Assembly: GCF_000832065.1 (NCBI RefSeq)
Contig: NZ_JXQM01000003.1
Location: 310,001 to 374,000, forward strand
Length of the DNA stretch: 64,000 nt
Direction: 5' to 3'
Source of the DNA: Nitrosospira sp. NpAV
Lineage (GTDB): Bacteria; Pseudomonadota; Gammaproteobacteria; Burkholderiales; Nitrosomonadaceae
Within the stretch, counting starts at the first letter, position 1. Every line of letters begins with the position of its first letter. Positions 7,174 through 17,129 of the stretch are shown here, in pieces. The notes below the pieces were generated by a model. It was not told the origin of the DNA, did not search any database, and saw only the letters and a list, made by a program, of their open reading frames with translations. A program made the translations under genes and the position numbers.

Positions 7174-9204
7174 CTACTGAAAGATAGGCTTAACGTTTTC
7201 TTGAGTGATCCGCTGCAGGCGGTTAATCAGCTCCCACCAGTCGACGTTGCGATTATAGCCTATCACCGTGATCGCCGGAATTCCCCAGCCTTTGACGATG
7301 ACATAACCTTGCGCCGGATGCTCGGACGCTATCCCGCCCATATGGCAAATTCCGTTGCGCAATGAACAGCTCCAGCCGATCTTTGAATAGCCGAACTCCT
7401 CAAAAATGTGCAGGAAACTGCGCTGAATCGCGGCTGCCGCCCCCGATCCCCCCAGAGAAGAGATATTCTGTACAGCGGCCTGACTGATACGGCGCGGATA
7501 GTTGCCGGGGCTGCTCATGACGCTGGCGTCAAACTTTGTTGGTTTCCAGTCAAAAAGCTCAAGGCCATGCACCGCCACATCAATGCGGCCTTGCATATTA
7601 CCGAATGAAAACACGCCGGTCAGCAGATCGAGATCGAGATTGCGCATATCCAGATCTGCCACCAGCGACGGCGCCCGGCCCATTGGGTCCAGCACCATCA
7701 AGTTTCTCAATTCCACCGTGCCATCGAATACCTTGAAAAGTAGAGCGCCCTCCATTTCGAGAGTGTGGCCCGTGTAACTCACTTTGGGAATCGTCCCGGA
7801 TAGCGTACCGTGCATCGGGCGGCTTTTCAGCGCTTCTGTCAACTTCTGCATGGACACGGGCGAGAGTCCGCCGCTGAATTGCCAGTGCCAGTCCTGCGCC
7901 TGCCTCGATGCGCGAAAATTCTCCAGGGTGAACTCGCCGTCCAGTACCGGAATGGTCATCCGCGAGATGGCGAGATCTTGTCCGTTAATTTCCAGCGGGA
8001 TACGGAATTCCCCTAGTGGTATCCGCAATAACTGGCTGCTCCGGATACTGATATCGGCTGCCGACACTCCTCGCGCCTGCCAGGGAACGTTGGCGTTCAC
8101 GCCACGAAACGTGAAGCGCTCGCGTTCGTCTTCCACCGACACGTCGCGCAAATTGAGAGTGAGTAACTCGCTGGCGCCATTGCGGTAGCGCAGGTAAATT
8201 CCGGCATACCCTGCTGCTTTTAACCCGGTAAGGGAAGTATTCTCCAGAAAAGGTTTCAGCACTTGGCTGAATAACGCGGACAATTCCAGGTTGTCGGCAC
8301 GCAAATCAAGATCGCGCAGCGTGTTGCTGGATCGATCGACCACGCCCGACAAATCCGCCTCGCCGATACCCGCGAGCATGAGATTCCCCTTGAGCAGACG
8401 AATGATATCGTCATCCAGGCTGCCGCTGACATGCAAGCGATGACCTTGGCCTGTAAAATAAATCGGTTGCCAGAATATTTCCCCCAGCGGCCATGTCATA
8501 TCGGCCTGCCATTCCCATAAATTTCCCGGCTGGCGATTCTGACGCTCAGCTTTGGCGGTGATTTCCCCACTGATATTCTCGCCCGCATGCAAACCGCTAA
8601 CGTCGCTAAACGCCAATCCATCCACTGCGAAATTGGCCTCTATATTAGCTAGTCCGCCGGCATTGCCGCGCAACTTGGCCATACCATTGATTTTCCCGTT
8701 GGCGGATGCAAGCATTTCTCTTTCTTTATCCGGCAGCAATTCGGCAATGCGTGTCACTTGTCCGTTGGTAACGGTCAGCACGCCTTCCCACGCCGCGCCT
8801 CCCCAGTGGGCAGAAAACCGCCAACCTTCGCTGGCTTCACCGGAAGTCATCTGAATTTTTACATCCAGCGTTTTATCGCGAGAAGAATAATGAAAGGTTG
8901 CGGGTATCGGCGCTGACTTGGATAGCCGCAATACTCCATCATCGCAGCTGATCAGGTCCCCGGAAAACTGAAATGCATGACAGGAAAAACGTAAATTACG
9001 CCAGATCTTTCCCTGCACCGTAATTTCACCCAACGTTATCTCAAGCAATGATGCCCGCGGGCCGGTAAGGCTGGCCTTTATCCCCTTTGCATCTAAAAGA
9101 GGGCTATGAACATCATCAACAGAAAGGGTAATGAGAGGCGCAGCGTAGGCGGAAGAAATGGCGATGAAGAGTGCTGACAATATTTTGACGAGCAGCTTAA
9201 CCAT
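7174..9204 (-). CDS. ydbH: YdbH-like AsmA-family intermembrane lipid-transport protein
   Basis: The 676-residue product starts with a signal or anchor sequence (MVKLLVKILSALFIAISSAYA) and is otherwise made of repeated beta-rich segments, as in YdbH/AsmA/TamB-like bridge proteins. The C-terminal YdbH domain includes VAVHGLELFDWKPTKFDASV. In E. coli, YdbH with TamB and YhdP carries phospholipid towards the outer membrane. The ATG at 9204 is preferred over the GTG at 9222 because it starts directly at the signal sequence. The lipoprotein and DUF1318 genes follow eight and 27 bases downstream, indicating one operon. Confidence 0.85.
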   Translation of the reverse strand: MVKLLVKILSALFIAISSAYAAPLITLSVDDVHSPLLDAKGIKASLTGPRASLLEITLGEITVQGKIWRNLRFSCHAFQFSGDLISCDDGVLRLSKSAPIPATFHYSSRDKTLDVKIQMTSGEASEGWRFSAHWGGAAWEGVLTVTNGQVTRIAELLPDKEREMLASANGKINGMAKLRGNAGGLANIEANFAVDGLAFSDVSGLHAGENISGEITAKAERQNRQPGNLWEWQADMTWPLGEIFWQPIYFTGQGHRLHVSGSLDDDIIRLLKGNLMLAGIGEADLSGVVDRSSNTLRDLDLRADNLELSALFSQVLKPFLENTSLTGLKAAGYAGIYLRYRNGASELLTLNLRDVSVEDERERFTFRGVNANVPWQARGVSAADISIRSSQLLRIPLGEFRIPLEINGQDLAISRMTIPVLDGEFTLENFRASRQAQDWHWQFSGGLSPVSMQKLTEALKSRPMHGTLSGTIPKVSYTGHTLEMEGALLFKVFDGTVELRNLMVLDPMGRAPSLVADLDMRNLDLDLLTGVFSFGNMQGRIDVAVHGLELFDWKPTKFDASVMSSPGNYPRRISQAAVQNISSLGGSGAAAAIQRSFLHIFEEFGYSKIGWSCSLRNGICHMGGIASEHPAQGYVIVKGWGIPAITVIGYNRNVDWWELINRLQRITQENVKPIFQ

Positions 9205-9355
9205 TATCGTCCAGCCAAACACACACTGCGTAGCGCCTAGTCAAGCAGCCTGTAGGCTCAAAGGAAATCGGCTGCAAAAACTTCGATCCTCAAGTCTGAC
9301 AGGCCATTAGCGCAAAAGAAATGACGGAGGGTTCCCCCGCCGCTGAACTGGTAAC

Positions 9356-10243
9356 TCAGGCCGGGAAAACCCCCGTGGAAAGGTAGCGATCGCCGCGATC
9401 GCAAACGATGGAAACGATCACCGCATTATGCACTTCGGCGGAAATCTTGAGTGCTGCCGCCAAAGCACCTCCCGACGAAATTCCGGCAAAAATCCCTTCC
9501 TCGCGCGCCAACCGCCGGGTCATTTCCTCGGCCTCAGCCTGGGAAACCAGAATAATGCAATCTACCCGATTGGCATCGTAGATTTTTGGCAGATAGGCTT
9601 CCGGCCATTTCCGGATGCCCGGAATCTGTGCGCCTTCTTCCGGCTGTACGCCGATGATCTGAATCTCCGGATTTCTTTCCTTGAAATATTCGGAGCAACC
9701 CATGATCGTACCGGTCGTACCCATGCTGCTCACCAGATGGGTAATTCCCCCTCCGGTATCGCGCCAGATCTCGGGAGCGGTGTCTTCGTAATGTGCCCGT
9801 GGATTATCGGGGTTGGCAAACTGATCCAGGATGATTCCGCGCCCCTCGTCACGCATCCGCTCAGCCACGTCCCGCGCTTCTTCCATGCTGCCCTCTTTTG
9901 AGGTCAACACGATTTCCGCACCGAACGCCTTCATCGATTGCCGCCGCTCCACGCTCAAGTGCTCCGGCATCACCAGTATCAGAGGATAGCCCATGATTGC
10001 CGCCGCCATCGCCAGCGCAATGCCGGTATTGCCGCTGGTGGCTTCTATCAGCGTATCTCCGGGCCTGATCTCCCCGCGCGCCTGCGCATGCCTGATCATC
10101 GATAACGCGGGGCGATCTTTCACCGAGCCTGCGGGATTATTCCCTTCCAGCTTGGCGAGGATGACATTACTGGTTTTCCCCGGCAGGCGTTTAAGTTTCA
10201 CCAGGGGCGTATTGCCGACAAAGTCTTCTATGGTTTTGTACAT
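9356..10243 (-). CDS. cysM: cysteine synthase B (O-acetylserine sulfhydrylase)
   Basis: A 295-residue PLP enzyme. Lys42 in NNPAGSVKDRPA binds the cofactor, and EATSGNTGIALAM holds the substrate-binding Ser/Thr/Asn loop. The later SSMGTTGTIMG binds the phosphate. Length and the sequence around the active site fit CysM rather than the longer CysK. It forms cysteine from O-acetylserine and sulfide or thiosulfate. The ATG at 10243 is chosen over a TTG at 10249. Confidence 0.92.
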   Translation of the reverse strand: MYKTIEDFVGNTPLVKLKRLPGKTSNVILAKLEGNNPAGSVKDRPALSMIRHAQARGEIRPGDTLIEATSGNTGIALAMAAAIMGYPLILVMPEHLSVERRQSMKAFGAEIVLTSKEGSMEEARDVAERMRDEGRGIILDQFANPDNPRAHYEDTAPEIWRDTGGGITHLVSSMGTTGTIMGCSEYFKERNPEIQIIGVQPEEGAQIPGIRKWPEAYLPKIYDANRVDCIILVSQAEAEEMTRRLAREEGIFAGISSGGALAAALKISAEVHNAVIVSIVCDRGDRYLSTGVFPA

Positions 10244-10435
10244 GTCCAATTCGCAGAGAATTCGTAAAGATCGTGCCGGATTATCGCATATGCGCCGCTA
10301 GAAGGCCCATTACAAAACACATAAAACGTAACGACTAAAAACGCCGGAGTGTCCGTTTCTCGTAGATACTCTGTTCGCTGTCAACGATATTTTTTATGCA
10401 GCCACATTGCCCTACACCTACTTCCCCTTTACCCT

Positions 10436-10505
10436 GTCATTCCCGCGAAAGCGGGAATGACGAAGCTAGTGAAGCAAAGCGCAACCCATCGGCGATTGAT
10501 GGGTT
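10436..10505. repeat. REP-like double hairpin in the cysM upstream spacer
   Basis: Two hairpins follow one another. The first, 10436-10461, is a perfect 11-base stem (GTCATTCCCGC / GCGGGAATGAC) with a GAAA tetraloop, the form of many proteobacterial REP elements. The second pairs AACCCATC (10483-10490) with GATGGGTT (10498-10505). The spacer lies between the start of cysM and the end of the ComEA-like gene, so the hairpins could terminate transcription of the latter. No other gene is seen in 10244-10548. Confidence 0.6.
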
Positions 10506-10548
10506 ACAGCGTAACGCCTCTACCTATTCTGCCAATGCCAGGTCTTCA

Positions 10549-10842
10549 TTACTTGGCGGCAGCTTTACTTTCCTTCTTGACCATAGAGGCACCGCCAACC
10601 GTAATATCCTTGCGAAGTTTCTTCATGGTGGCGGGGCCAATGCCATTGACCTTTTCCAGGTCAGCCGGTGATTTGAAAAGACCATTCTTCTTGCGATAAT
10701 CGACGATAGCCTTGGCTTTGGCCGGACCGATTCCCTGAAGGGTTTCCAGCTCGCCCTGAGTGGCGGTATTGATGTTGACAGCCGCGTAGACCGGCCCGGC
10801 AAGCGCGAACAACATGACAATAAGAAACAAAAGTTTTCTCAT
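10549..10842 (-). CDS. ComEA-like helix-hairpin-helix DNA-binding protein
   Basis: Ninety-seven residues from the ATG at 10842: a signal peptide (MRKLLFLIVMLFALAGPVYA), then VNINTATQGELETLQGIGPAKAKAIVDYRKKNG and a second HhH (VNGIGPATMKKLR), and a basic tail. This is the periplasmic competence-type ComEA layout, which binds double-stranded DNA non-specifically during uptake. No other competence gene lies nearby. A longer start at 10857 would place five residues before the signal peptide. Confidence 0.88.
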   Translation of the reverse strand: MRKLLFLIVMLFALAGPVYAAVNINTATQGELETLQGIGPAKAKAIVDYRKKNGLFKSPADLEKVNGIGPATMKKLRKDITVGGASMVKKESKAAAK

Positions 10843-10871
10843 AACCCTACACGGCACGCGATTGCATCACA

Positions 10872-11333
10872 TCAAAACGGAATATCGTCATCCATGTCAT
10901 CGAACCCCGTGCTGCTTCTTGGGGCAGGTTTATTGCTGCCGGATGTACTCGGCGCAAAACTGCTTTCGTCCCTATCGCCCCCCTCGTAGCTGCCGCTGCC
11001 CGGTTTGCTGCCCAGCATTTTCATGTCGCTGGCGATGATCTCGGTGGTATAGCGTTCGGCGCCCGCCTTGTCGGTCCATTTACGGGTTTCCAGCCGCCCC
11101 TCGACATATACTGGACGGCCCTTCTTCAGGTATTCACCGGCAATTTCTGCCAGTTTGCGGTAAAACGTAACGCGATGCCATTCGGTTTTTTCCTGCTTTT
11201 CACCGTTTTTGTCTTTCCAGGTTTCCGTCGTTGCCAAAGTGATGTTGGTCACCGCGTCGCCATTTGGCATGTAGCGGGTCTCGGGGTCTTTGCCGAGATT
11301 GCCGATGAGTATGACCTTGTTGACTGATGCCAT
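10872..11333 (-). CDS. ssb: single-stranded DNA-binding protein
   Basis: A 153-residue SSB: an OB fold ([21 protein letters not shown], later [22 protein letters not shown]), a flexible Gly/Ser-rich linker, and the acidic tip DMDDDIPF that recruits partner proteins. It protects single-stranded DNA in replication and repair. It begins on the base next to the stop codon of the MFS gene at 11334, so translation is probably coupled. In many proteobacteria ssb lies beside uvrA; here the transporter stands between them. Confidence 0.96.
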   Translation of the reverse strand: MASVNKVILIGNLGKDPETRYMPNGDAVTNITLATTETWKDKNGEKQEKTEWHRVTFYRKLAEIAGEYLKKGRPVYVEGRLETRKWTDKAGAERYTTEIIASDMKMLGSKPGSGSYEGGDRDESSFAPSTSGSNKPAPRSSTGFDDMDDDIPF

Positions 11334-12719
11334 TTACGCTTCCCCCCCAAGTAGTTGAACAACCCCTTTTTCATCAAAGCCTCGCATATCCACTTTCAGG
11401 TAAGCCACGCCTTCGCTTGCCAGCACCAGCGCCTCATGCACACCGGGGAGTGCCGCCAACTGGCGCGACAGCCCGCTGGCCTTGCCGGGTTCCATTTCTT
11501 CCACGTGGTACATTCTGGTACGTACGGCGGCAGGCGCTTTCATGGTGGCGGCAAACAACAGCCATAACGTCAGAAGGATGCCACAAAATGCAAACAGCGC
11601 GGAGCTGCCATGATGCTCAAATAAATAGCCGCCAGCGGTTGCGCCGGTAAACGCGCCGAGAAATTGAACACTGCTATAGACGCCGATGGCTGTGCCCTTC
11701 GCGCCAACCGGCGCTATCTTGGAAATAAGCGAGGGTAAGGTTGCTTCCAACAGATTGAACGCGGCAAAGAAAACCAGCAGCGCCGTCGCCGTCCCCCATA
11801 GGGATTCGAACGTGAACGCCAGTAATACCTGGCTTGCCAGCAATACAGCCACCGCAGTGACAAAAACCGGTTTGAGTTTTGCTTTCTTTTCCGCATAGAT
11901 GATCGCCGGAACGATCAGAACCATGGAAAAGAGCAATACCGGAAAATATATCTGCCAGTGAGAATCCACCGCCAGCCCCGATTTGCGCAGCGACAGCGGC
12001 ACCACCAGCCACAGCGCCATCAACACCGCGTGCAGGGCAAATACGCCGAAATCCAGGCGCAGCAATTCAGGATTATGCAGCACGTTACCAAAACGTCCGG
12101 ACGATGCTTCGGTATCCGAGTGGAAACGGCTGATGAGCGGATTGGGAATGATCTTATACACCACCGCCATCGCCAGCAGTGCCAGCACCCCGGTCATGGC
12201 GAAAATTCCGGGAACGCCGATCAAACGATTGAGTGCCGGTGCGACGATCAACGATAGCGCAAAGGTCGTACCGATGGTCATGCCAATCGCGGCCATCGCT
12301 TTGGTGCGATGCTCTTCGCGGGTAAGATCGGCGGCAAGCGCCATTACCGCGGCAGAAATCGCTCCCGCACCCTGAATGATGCGGCCAAAAATTACCCAAT
12401 AAATATCAGCGGCGGATGCGGCCACGAAACTGCCTGCGGCGAACAGAATGAGACCAATGTAAATAACCGGCTTGCGCCCGATCCGGTCGGACAACCAGCC
12501 GAAAGGTATTTGCAGTATCGCCTGGGTCAACCCATAGGCGCCAAGAGCGATGCCGACCAGCGTATAGTTGCTTCCGCCCGGCAAATGCTCGGCGTAAAAC
12601 GCGAATACGGGCAGAATGATGAACATGCCAAACATGCGCAACCCATAGATACCGGCCAAACCGGCGGTAGCGCGCACCTCTATCGGCGACATTTTTTCGG
12701 GGGGTGATGATACGGACAT
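11334..12719 (-). CDS. MFS transporter, YajR type with C-terminal cytosolic domain
   Basis: 461 residues: twelve hydrophobic segments (residues about 15-390) with the MFS motif GWLSDRIGRKPVIY between segments 2 and 3, and a C-terminal cytoplasmic domain of about 65 residues with a ferredoxin-like pattern (LAALPGVHEALVLASEGVAYLKVD), the YAM domain of YajR. The substrate is unknown; YajR is a proton-driven exporter. It diverges from uvrA across 65 bases and abuts ssb. The order transporter-ssb opposite uvrA recurs in betaproteobacteria. Confidence 0.85.
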   Translation of the reverse strand: MSVSSPPEKMSPIEVRATAGLAGIYGLRMFGMFIILPVFAFYAEHLPGGSNYTLVGIALGAYGLTQAILQIPFGWLSDRIGRKPVIYIGLILFAAGSFVAASAADIYWVIFGRIIQGAGAISAAVMALAADLTREEHRTKAMAAIGMTIGTTFALSLIVAPALNRLIGVPGIFAMTGVLALLAMAVVYKIIPNPLISRFHSDTEASSGRFGNVLHNPELLRLDFGVFALHAVLMALWLVVPLSLRKSGLAVDSHWQIYFPVLLFSMVLIVPAIIYAEKKAKLKPVFVTAVAVLLASQVLLAFTFESLWGTATALLVFFAAFNLLEATLPSLISKIAPVGAKGTAIGVYSSVQFLGAFTGATAGGYLFEHHGSSALFAFCGILLTLWLLFAATMKAPAAVRTRMYHVEEMEPGKASGLSRQLAALPGVHEALVLASEGVAYLKVDMRGFDEKGVVQLLGGEA

Positions 12720-12746
12720 GAATCAGATTGGGAAAACGCGGGAAAC

Positions 12747-12762
12747 TTGAGTATATTAACAG
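12747..12762. promoter_or_regulatory. possible LexA (SOS) box in the uvrA/MFS divergent spacer
   Basis: TTG-N10-CAG with an AT-rich centre (AGTATATTAA), followed by GT. It differs from the CTG-N10-CAG core at one base and has the same CAGGT end as the E. coli uvrA box. It lies 22 bases before the uvrA ATG. With such a short site a chance match is possible. Confidence 0.4.
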
Positions 12763-12784
12763 GTTTGACCGCACTCAGTAGCCC

Positions 12785-15616
12785 ATGGAACTCATAAAAA
12801 TTCGCGGTGCACGCACGCACAACCTCAAAAACATCAATCTTGATCTGCCGCGAAACAAGCTGATCGTCATCACCGGTTTGTCCGGTTCGGGCAAATCCTC
12901 ACTCGCCTTTGACACGCTCTATGCGGAAGGTCAGCGGCGCTACGTGGAATCGCTCTCGGCATATGCGCGGCAATTCCTGCAATTGATGGAAAAACCCGAT
13001 GTCGATCTGATCGAGGGTCTTTCCCCCGCTATTGCCATCGAGCAAAAAGCGACATCGCATAATCCGCGTTCCACCGTCGGCACCGTCACGGAAATACATG
13101 ATTACATGCGCCTGCTATTTGCACGCGTGGGCGATCCCCAGTGCCCTGACCACGGCATCACGCTGATCGCGCAAAGTGTTTCACAAATGGTCGATCACGT
13201 TCTGAAGCTGCCGCCCGATACCCGGCTGATGATACTCGCGCCGCTGGTGGTTGGACGCAAGGGTGAGCAACTGGATTTGATCGATGAGTTGCGTGCACAG
13301 GGTTTCGTGCGGCTGCGCATCGACGGTAAGATACATGAAATCGATGCGCTGCCAAAATTGCAGAAAAATAAAAAACACACGATTGAAGTGGTGGTGGACA
13401 GGCTCAAAGTTTCTCCCGATGCCAAGCAGCGGTTGGCCGAGTCATTTGAAACCGCCCTGCGCCATGCCGATGGACGCGCTTTGGCGGTGGAAATGGATTC
13501 CGGCAACGAGCATCTGTTTTCCGCCAAGTTCAGTTGCCCCGTTTGCAGTTATTCGCTGCCCGAACTTGAGCCACGGTTGTTTTCCTTCAATAATCCGATG
13601 GGCGCCTGCCCAAAGTGTGACGGCCTGGGGAAAATTACATTCTTCGATCCCAAGCGCATCGTCGCCTTTCCTCATTTATCGCTGGCTTCCGGCACGATCA
13701 AAGGCTGGGATCGGCGCAACCAGTTTTATTACCAGTTGCTGACGAGTCTGGCCAAGCACTATGATTTTGACCTGGAGATACCTTTCGAACAATTGCCTGA
13801 AAATATTCAGGACATCATCCTGAAAGGATCAGGCAGGGAAAAAATCGCGTTTTCGTATCTGAATGAAAGTGGCGCCCGAACCCAGCGGACGCATACCTTC
13901 GAAGGCATTATTCCCAACCTGGAACGGCGCTATAAGGAGACCGAATCGCAGACCGTGCGCGAGGAGCTGGCAAAATACCTGAATTCCCAGACTTGCCCAG
14001 AATGTGCGGGCACCCGTCTGCGAAGGGAGGCCCGTCATGTGCAGGTGGGAGGCCAGGCTATTTTCGAAATTAACGCGCTGCCTCTGAAACAGGCCATGGT
14101 TTTTTTCGATCAGATGGAGCTGACAGGACAAAAGTATGCCATTGCGGAGAGAATCGTCAGGGAAATTTCCAGCCGTATGCTATTCCTCAACAACGTAGGC
14201 CTGGACTACTTGTCGCTGGATCGCTCCGCGGACACCTTGTCCGGCGGAGAATCCCAGCGTATTCGGCTCGCCAGCCAGATCGGCTCCGGACTGACTGGCG
14301 TAATGTATGTGCTGGATGAACCTTCCATTGGCCTGCACCAGCGCGACAATAGCCGATTGCTGGAGACACTCAAGAATCTGCGCGATCTTGGCAACAGCGT
14401 AATTGTAGTGGAGCATGACCAGGACGCCATACTCTCCGCCGATCATGTGGTGGACATGGGTCCCGGCGCAGGCGAGCATGGGGGATCGGTCATCGCGCAA
14501 GGCACACCGGCAGCCATTCGGCGAAGTACCGCCTCCCTGACCGGGAAATATCTTTCCGGTCAACTCGCTATCGCGCTGCCGGAAAAACGCACCCAACCAA
14601 AAAGTGATCGCTGGCTCAGAATCGAGGGCGCATCCGGCAACAATCTGAAAAACGTCAACCTCAATCTGCCGGTGGGATTGTTTGTTTGTATCACCGGGGT
14701 TTCCGGCTCGGGTAAATCCACTCTTATCAATGAAACGCTCTACCTCGCAACGGCACGTTACCTTTACGGCAGCAGCACGGAACCTGCTCCGCATCAGAGC
14801 CTGGATGGCCTGGCGTTCTTCGACAAAGTCATCAACATGGACCAAAGCCCCATAGGACGGACGCCACGTTCCAATCCGGCCACTTATACCGGCCTGTTCA
14901 CCCCCATTCGCGAACTATTCTCGGGCGTACCCCAGGCGCGCGAACGCGGCTATGGTCCTGGACGATTTTCGTTCAACGTCAAGGGCGGACGCTGCGAAGC
15001 CTGTCAGGGCGACGGCATGATCAAGGTTGAAATGCATTTCCTTCCGGATATATATGTGTCATGCGACGTCTGCCATGGCAAGCGCTATAACCGCGAAACC
15101 CTGGAAATCCAATACAAGGGAAAAAATATCAACGAAATTCTGCAACTGACGGTGGAACAGGCACATGAATTTTTTAGCGCTGTGCCAGTGGTGGCTCGAA
15201 AGCTGCAAACGCTGCTGGATGTGGGTCTAGGCTACATTACCCTGGGGCAATCCGCTACTACGCTCTCCGGCGGAGAAGCCCAACGGGTAAAACTTTCGCT
15301 GGAACTCTCCAAACGCGATACCGGCCGCACGCTCTACATCCTGGACGAACCCACTACCGGCCTTCATTTCCAGGACATCGACATGCTACTGAAAGTGTTG
15401 CACCGGCTACGCGACCACGGCAACACCGTGGTGGTAATTGAACACAACCTGGATGTGATCAAGACTGCCGACTGGGTAATCGACCTCGGTCCGGAGGGTG
15501 GTGAAGGCGGCGGCCAGATCATCGCCGAAGGTGCGCCGGAGAAAATAGCAATGAACGAGAACAGCTTTACCGGCCATTACTTGAAAAGCGTGCTCGGCTT
15601 ATTATCGGGTTCCTGA
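12785..15616 (+). CDS. uvrA: excinuclease ABC subunit A
   Basis: At 943 residues it is full length. It has two ABC ATPase units: Walker [17 protein letters not shown] (about residue 31) and [16 protein letters not shown] (about 640), two signature motifs ([27 protein letters not shown]), Walker [11 protein letters not shown] and [10 protein letters not shown], and zinc fingers (CPVCSY...[14 protein letters not shown]...CDVCHGKR). UvrA finds bulky DNA lesions and loads UvrB in nucleotide excision repair. A candidate SOS box lies just upstream. Confidence 0.98.
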   Translation: MELIKIRGARTHNLKNINLDLPRNKLIVITGLSGSGKSSLAFDTLYAEGQRRYVESLSAYARQFLQLMEKPDVDLIEGLSPAIAIEQKATSHNPRSTVGTVTEIHDYMRLLFARVGDPQCPDHGITLIAQSVSQMVDHVLKLPPDTRLMILAPLVVGRKGEQLDLIDELRAQGFVRLRIDGKIHEIDALPKLQKNKKHTIEVVVDRLKVSPDAKQRLAESFETALRHADGRALAVEMDSGNEHLFSAKFSCPVCSYSLPELEPRLFSFNNPMGACPKCDGLGKITFFDPKRIVAFPHLSLASGTIKGWDRRNQFYYQLLTSLAKHYDFDLEIPFEQLPENIQDIILKGSGREKIAFSYLNESGARTQRTHTFEGIIPNLERRYKETESQTVREELAKYLNSQTCPECAGTRLRREARHVQVGGQAIFEINALPLKQAMVFFDQMELTGQKYAIAERIVREISSRMLFLNNVGLDYLSLDRSADTLSGGESQRIRLASQIGSGLTGVMYVLDEPSIGLHQRDNSRLLETLKNLRDLGNSVIVVEHDQDAILSADHVVDMGPGAGEHGGSVIAQGTPAAIRRSTASLTGKYLSGQLAIALPEKRTQPKSDRWLRIEGASGNNLKNVNLNLPVGLFVCITGVSGSGKSTLINETLYLATARYLYGSSTEPAPHQSLDGLAFFDKVINMDQSPIGRTPRSNPATYTGLFTPIRELFSGVPQARERGYGPGRFSFNVKGGRCEACQGDGMIKVEMHFLPDIYVSCDVCHGKRYNRETLEIQYKGKNINEILQLTVEQAHEFFSAVPVVARKLQTLLDVGLGYITLGQSATTLSGGEAQRVKLSLELSKRDTGRTLYILDEPTTGLHFQDIDMLLKVLHRLRDHGNTVVVIEHNLDVIKTADWVIDLGPEGGEGGGQIIAEGAPEKIAMNENSFTGHYLKSVLGLLSGS

Positions 15617-15625
15617 GCGGAAAGC

Positions 15626-16981
15626 ATGGCAAAAGCAGCGAAATGGAACCCCGCAATGGAATCCCGCGAACTTCTACTCAATAGTTTCAATGCCGCCATC
15701 GCTGCCGCTGACCCGCTGCATATCGTACCGCGGCATGTACCCATACCAAAGTTACCCAAGGGATCTACTTTCGTTGCCGGGGTCGGAAAAGCCGCCGCGG
15801 CAATGGCATTGGCGGTAGAGAACCATTGGCCAAAGAATGCGGTACTGAATGGTGTTGTCCTTACCCGTTATGGCCATGGCTTACCGCTTGAAAGAATCAA
15901 GGTGATCGAAGCGGGACATCCGCTTCCGGACGCACAGGGTGAGGAAGCTGCGCGGGATATCCTGTCGGAAGTGAAAAAACTCGGCGTGGATGATTTTCTG
16001 CTATGCCTGGTGAGCGGCGGCGGCTCAAGCCTATTATCACTGCCGGAGGCGGACGTATCGCTGAATGACCTCAGAAATGTCACCCGGGGATTGCTGCGCA
16101 GTGGCGCTTCGATTCAGGAAATCAATACCGTGCGCAAGCATCTCTCCGCTATTCAAGGCGGAAAACTTGCCGCTTCATGCCGTGCCCCGGTATTGGCATT
16201 GATAATATCGGACGTGACGGGGGATGATCCAACACATGTCGCTTCCGGCCCATGTGCGCCTGACCCCTCCACCTACCCGGACGCATTGGAGATACTCAAA
16301 CGCTACCGGATCAATGCGCCCGCCGCAGTGTGGGAAATATTGCTGACAGGCGCAAAGGGCAAGCGTGGCGAGACACCGAAACCGGGTGACGCCGTTTTCA
16401 GAAATGTAGAAAACCGGGTGATCGCTACCGCCCATGATTCGCTGCTGGCAGCGGCAAAATATTTTCATGATCAAGATATTCCCGCCGTAATTCTGGGTGA
16501 GACCATAACCGGCGAGGCACACGATGTGGCCAAAGTCTTCGCGGGGCTCGTAAAGGATATCCGTCGATATGGCCAGCCATGGAAGCCGCCGGTGGCGCTA
16601 ATCTCGGGGGGAGAGACAACGGTTACGTTAAGGCAAAATGGCGATGGTGAACGGGATGGCCTCATCGGAATGAATCCTGGCGGGCGCGGGGGCCGTAACA
16701 CGGAATTCTTGCTGTCGCTTGCCGTTGAACTCAATGGAGTAGCGGGAATTCACGCCCTCGCCTGCGATACCGACGGCATAGACGGTTCGGAAAACAACGC
16801 TGGCGCCATCATGGCATCGGATTCGATACAGCGCGCGGAACAAATCGGCATCAACGCGCGAGCCTTGCTTGCCAGCCATGATGCATATACTTTCTTCGAA
16901 TTGCTTGACGATCTGATACTCACGGGACCGACCCGGACCAATGTCAATGATTACCGGGTAATTCTGGTTTTGGAGAACTAA
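15626..16981 (+). CDS. glycerate 2-kinase (MOFRL family, GckA/TtuD-like)
   Basis: A 451-residue protein of the GckA/TtuD family. Motifs include VSGGGSSLLSLPEADVSL in the N-terminal domain and the C-terminal MOFRL region GMNPGGRGGRNTEFLLSLA with CDTDGIDGSENNAGA. These proteins phosphorylate D-glycerate to 2-phosphoglycerate (older annotations call them hydroxypyruvate reductase). In an autotroph it would return photorespiratory or serine-pathway glycerate to central metabolism. It starts ten bases after uvrA; ATG 15656 is an alternative start. Confidence 0.88.
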   Translation: MAKAAKWNPAMESRELLLNSFNAAIAAADPLHIVPRHVPIPKLPKGSTFVAGVGKAAAAMALAVENHWPKNAVLNGVVLTRYGHGLPLERIKVIEAGHPLPDAQGEEAARDILSEVKKLGVDDFLLCLVSGGGSSLLSLPEADVSLNDLRNVTRGLLRSGASIQEINTVRKHLSAIQGGKLAASCRAPVLALIISDVTGDDPTHVASGPCAPDPSTYPDALEILKRYRINAPAAVWEILLTGAKGKRGETPKPGDAVFRNVENRVIATAHDSLLAAAKYFHDQDIPAVILGETITGEAHDVAKVFAGLVKDIRRYGQPWKPPVALISGGETTVTLRQNGDGERDGLIGMNPGGRGGRNTEFLLSLAVELNGVAGIHALACDTDGIDGSENNAGAIMASDSIQRAEQIGINARALLASHDAYTFFELLDDLILTGPTRTNVNDYRVILVLEN

Positions 16982-17129
16982 GAGCCAAAAATGAGCCCTA
17001 AGACTGCGTGGAACTCAACTATTATGATGGAAGGAGTCGCCCCCTGATTCAACAATATGTCACGAAACCGCAATATTGCTTACATATCATCGCAATATCG
17101 AAGGGAATATAACCGATAAAGGAAAACAT

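Noticed and set aside
17041-17110. Possible Pho box upstream of phoB
   Set aside because: ATGTCACGAAACCGCAAT-like sequence matches the CTGTCAT direct-repeat pattern too poorly to call.
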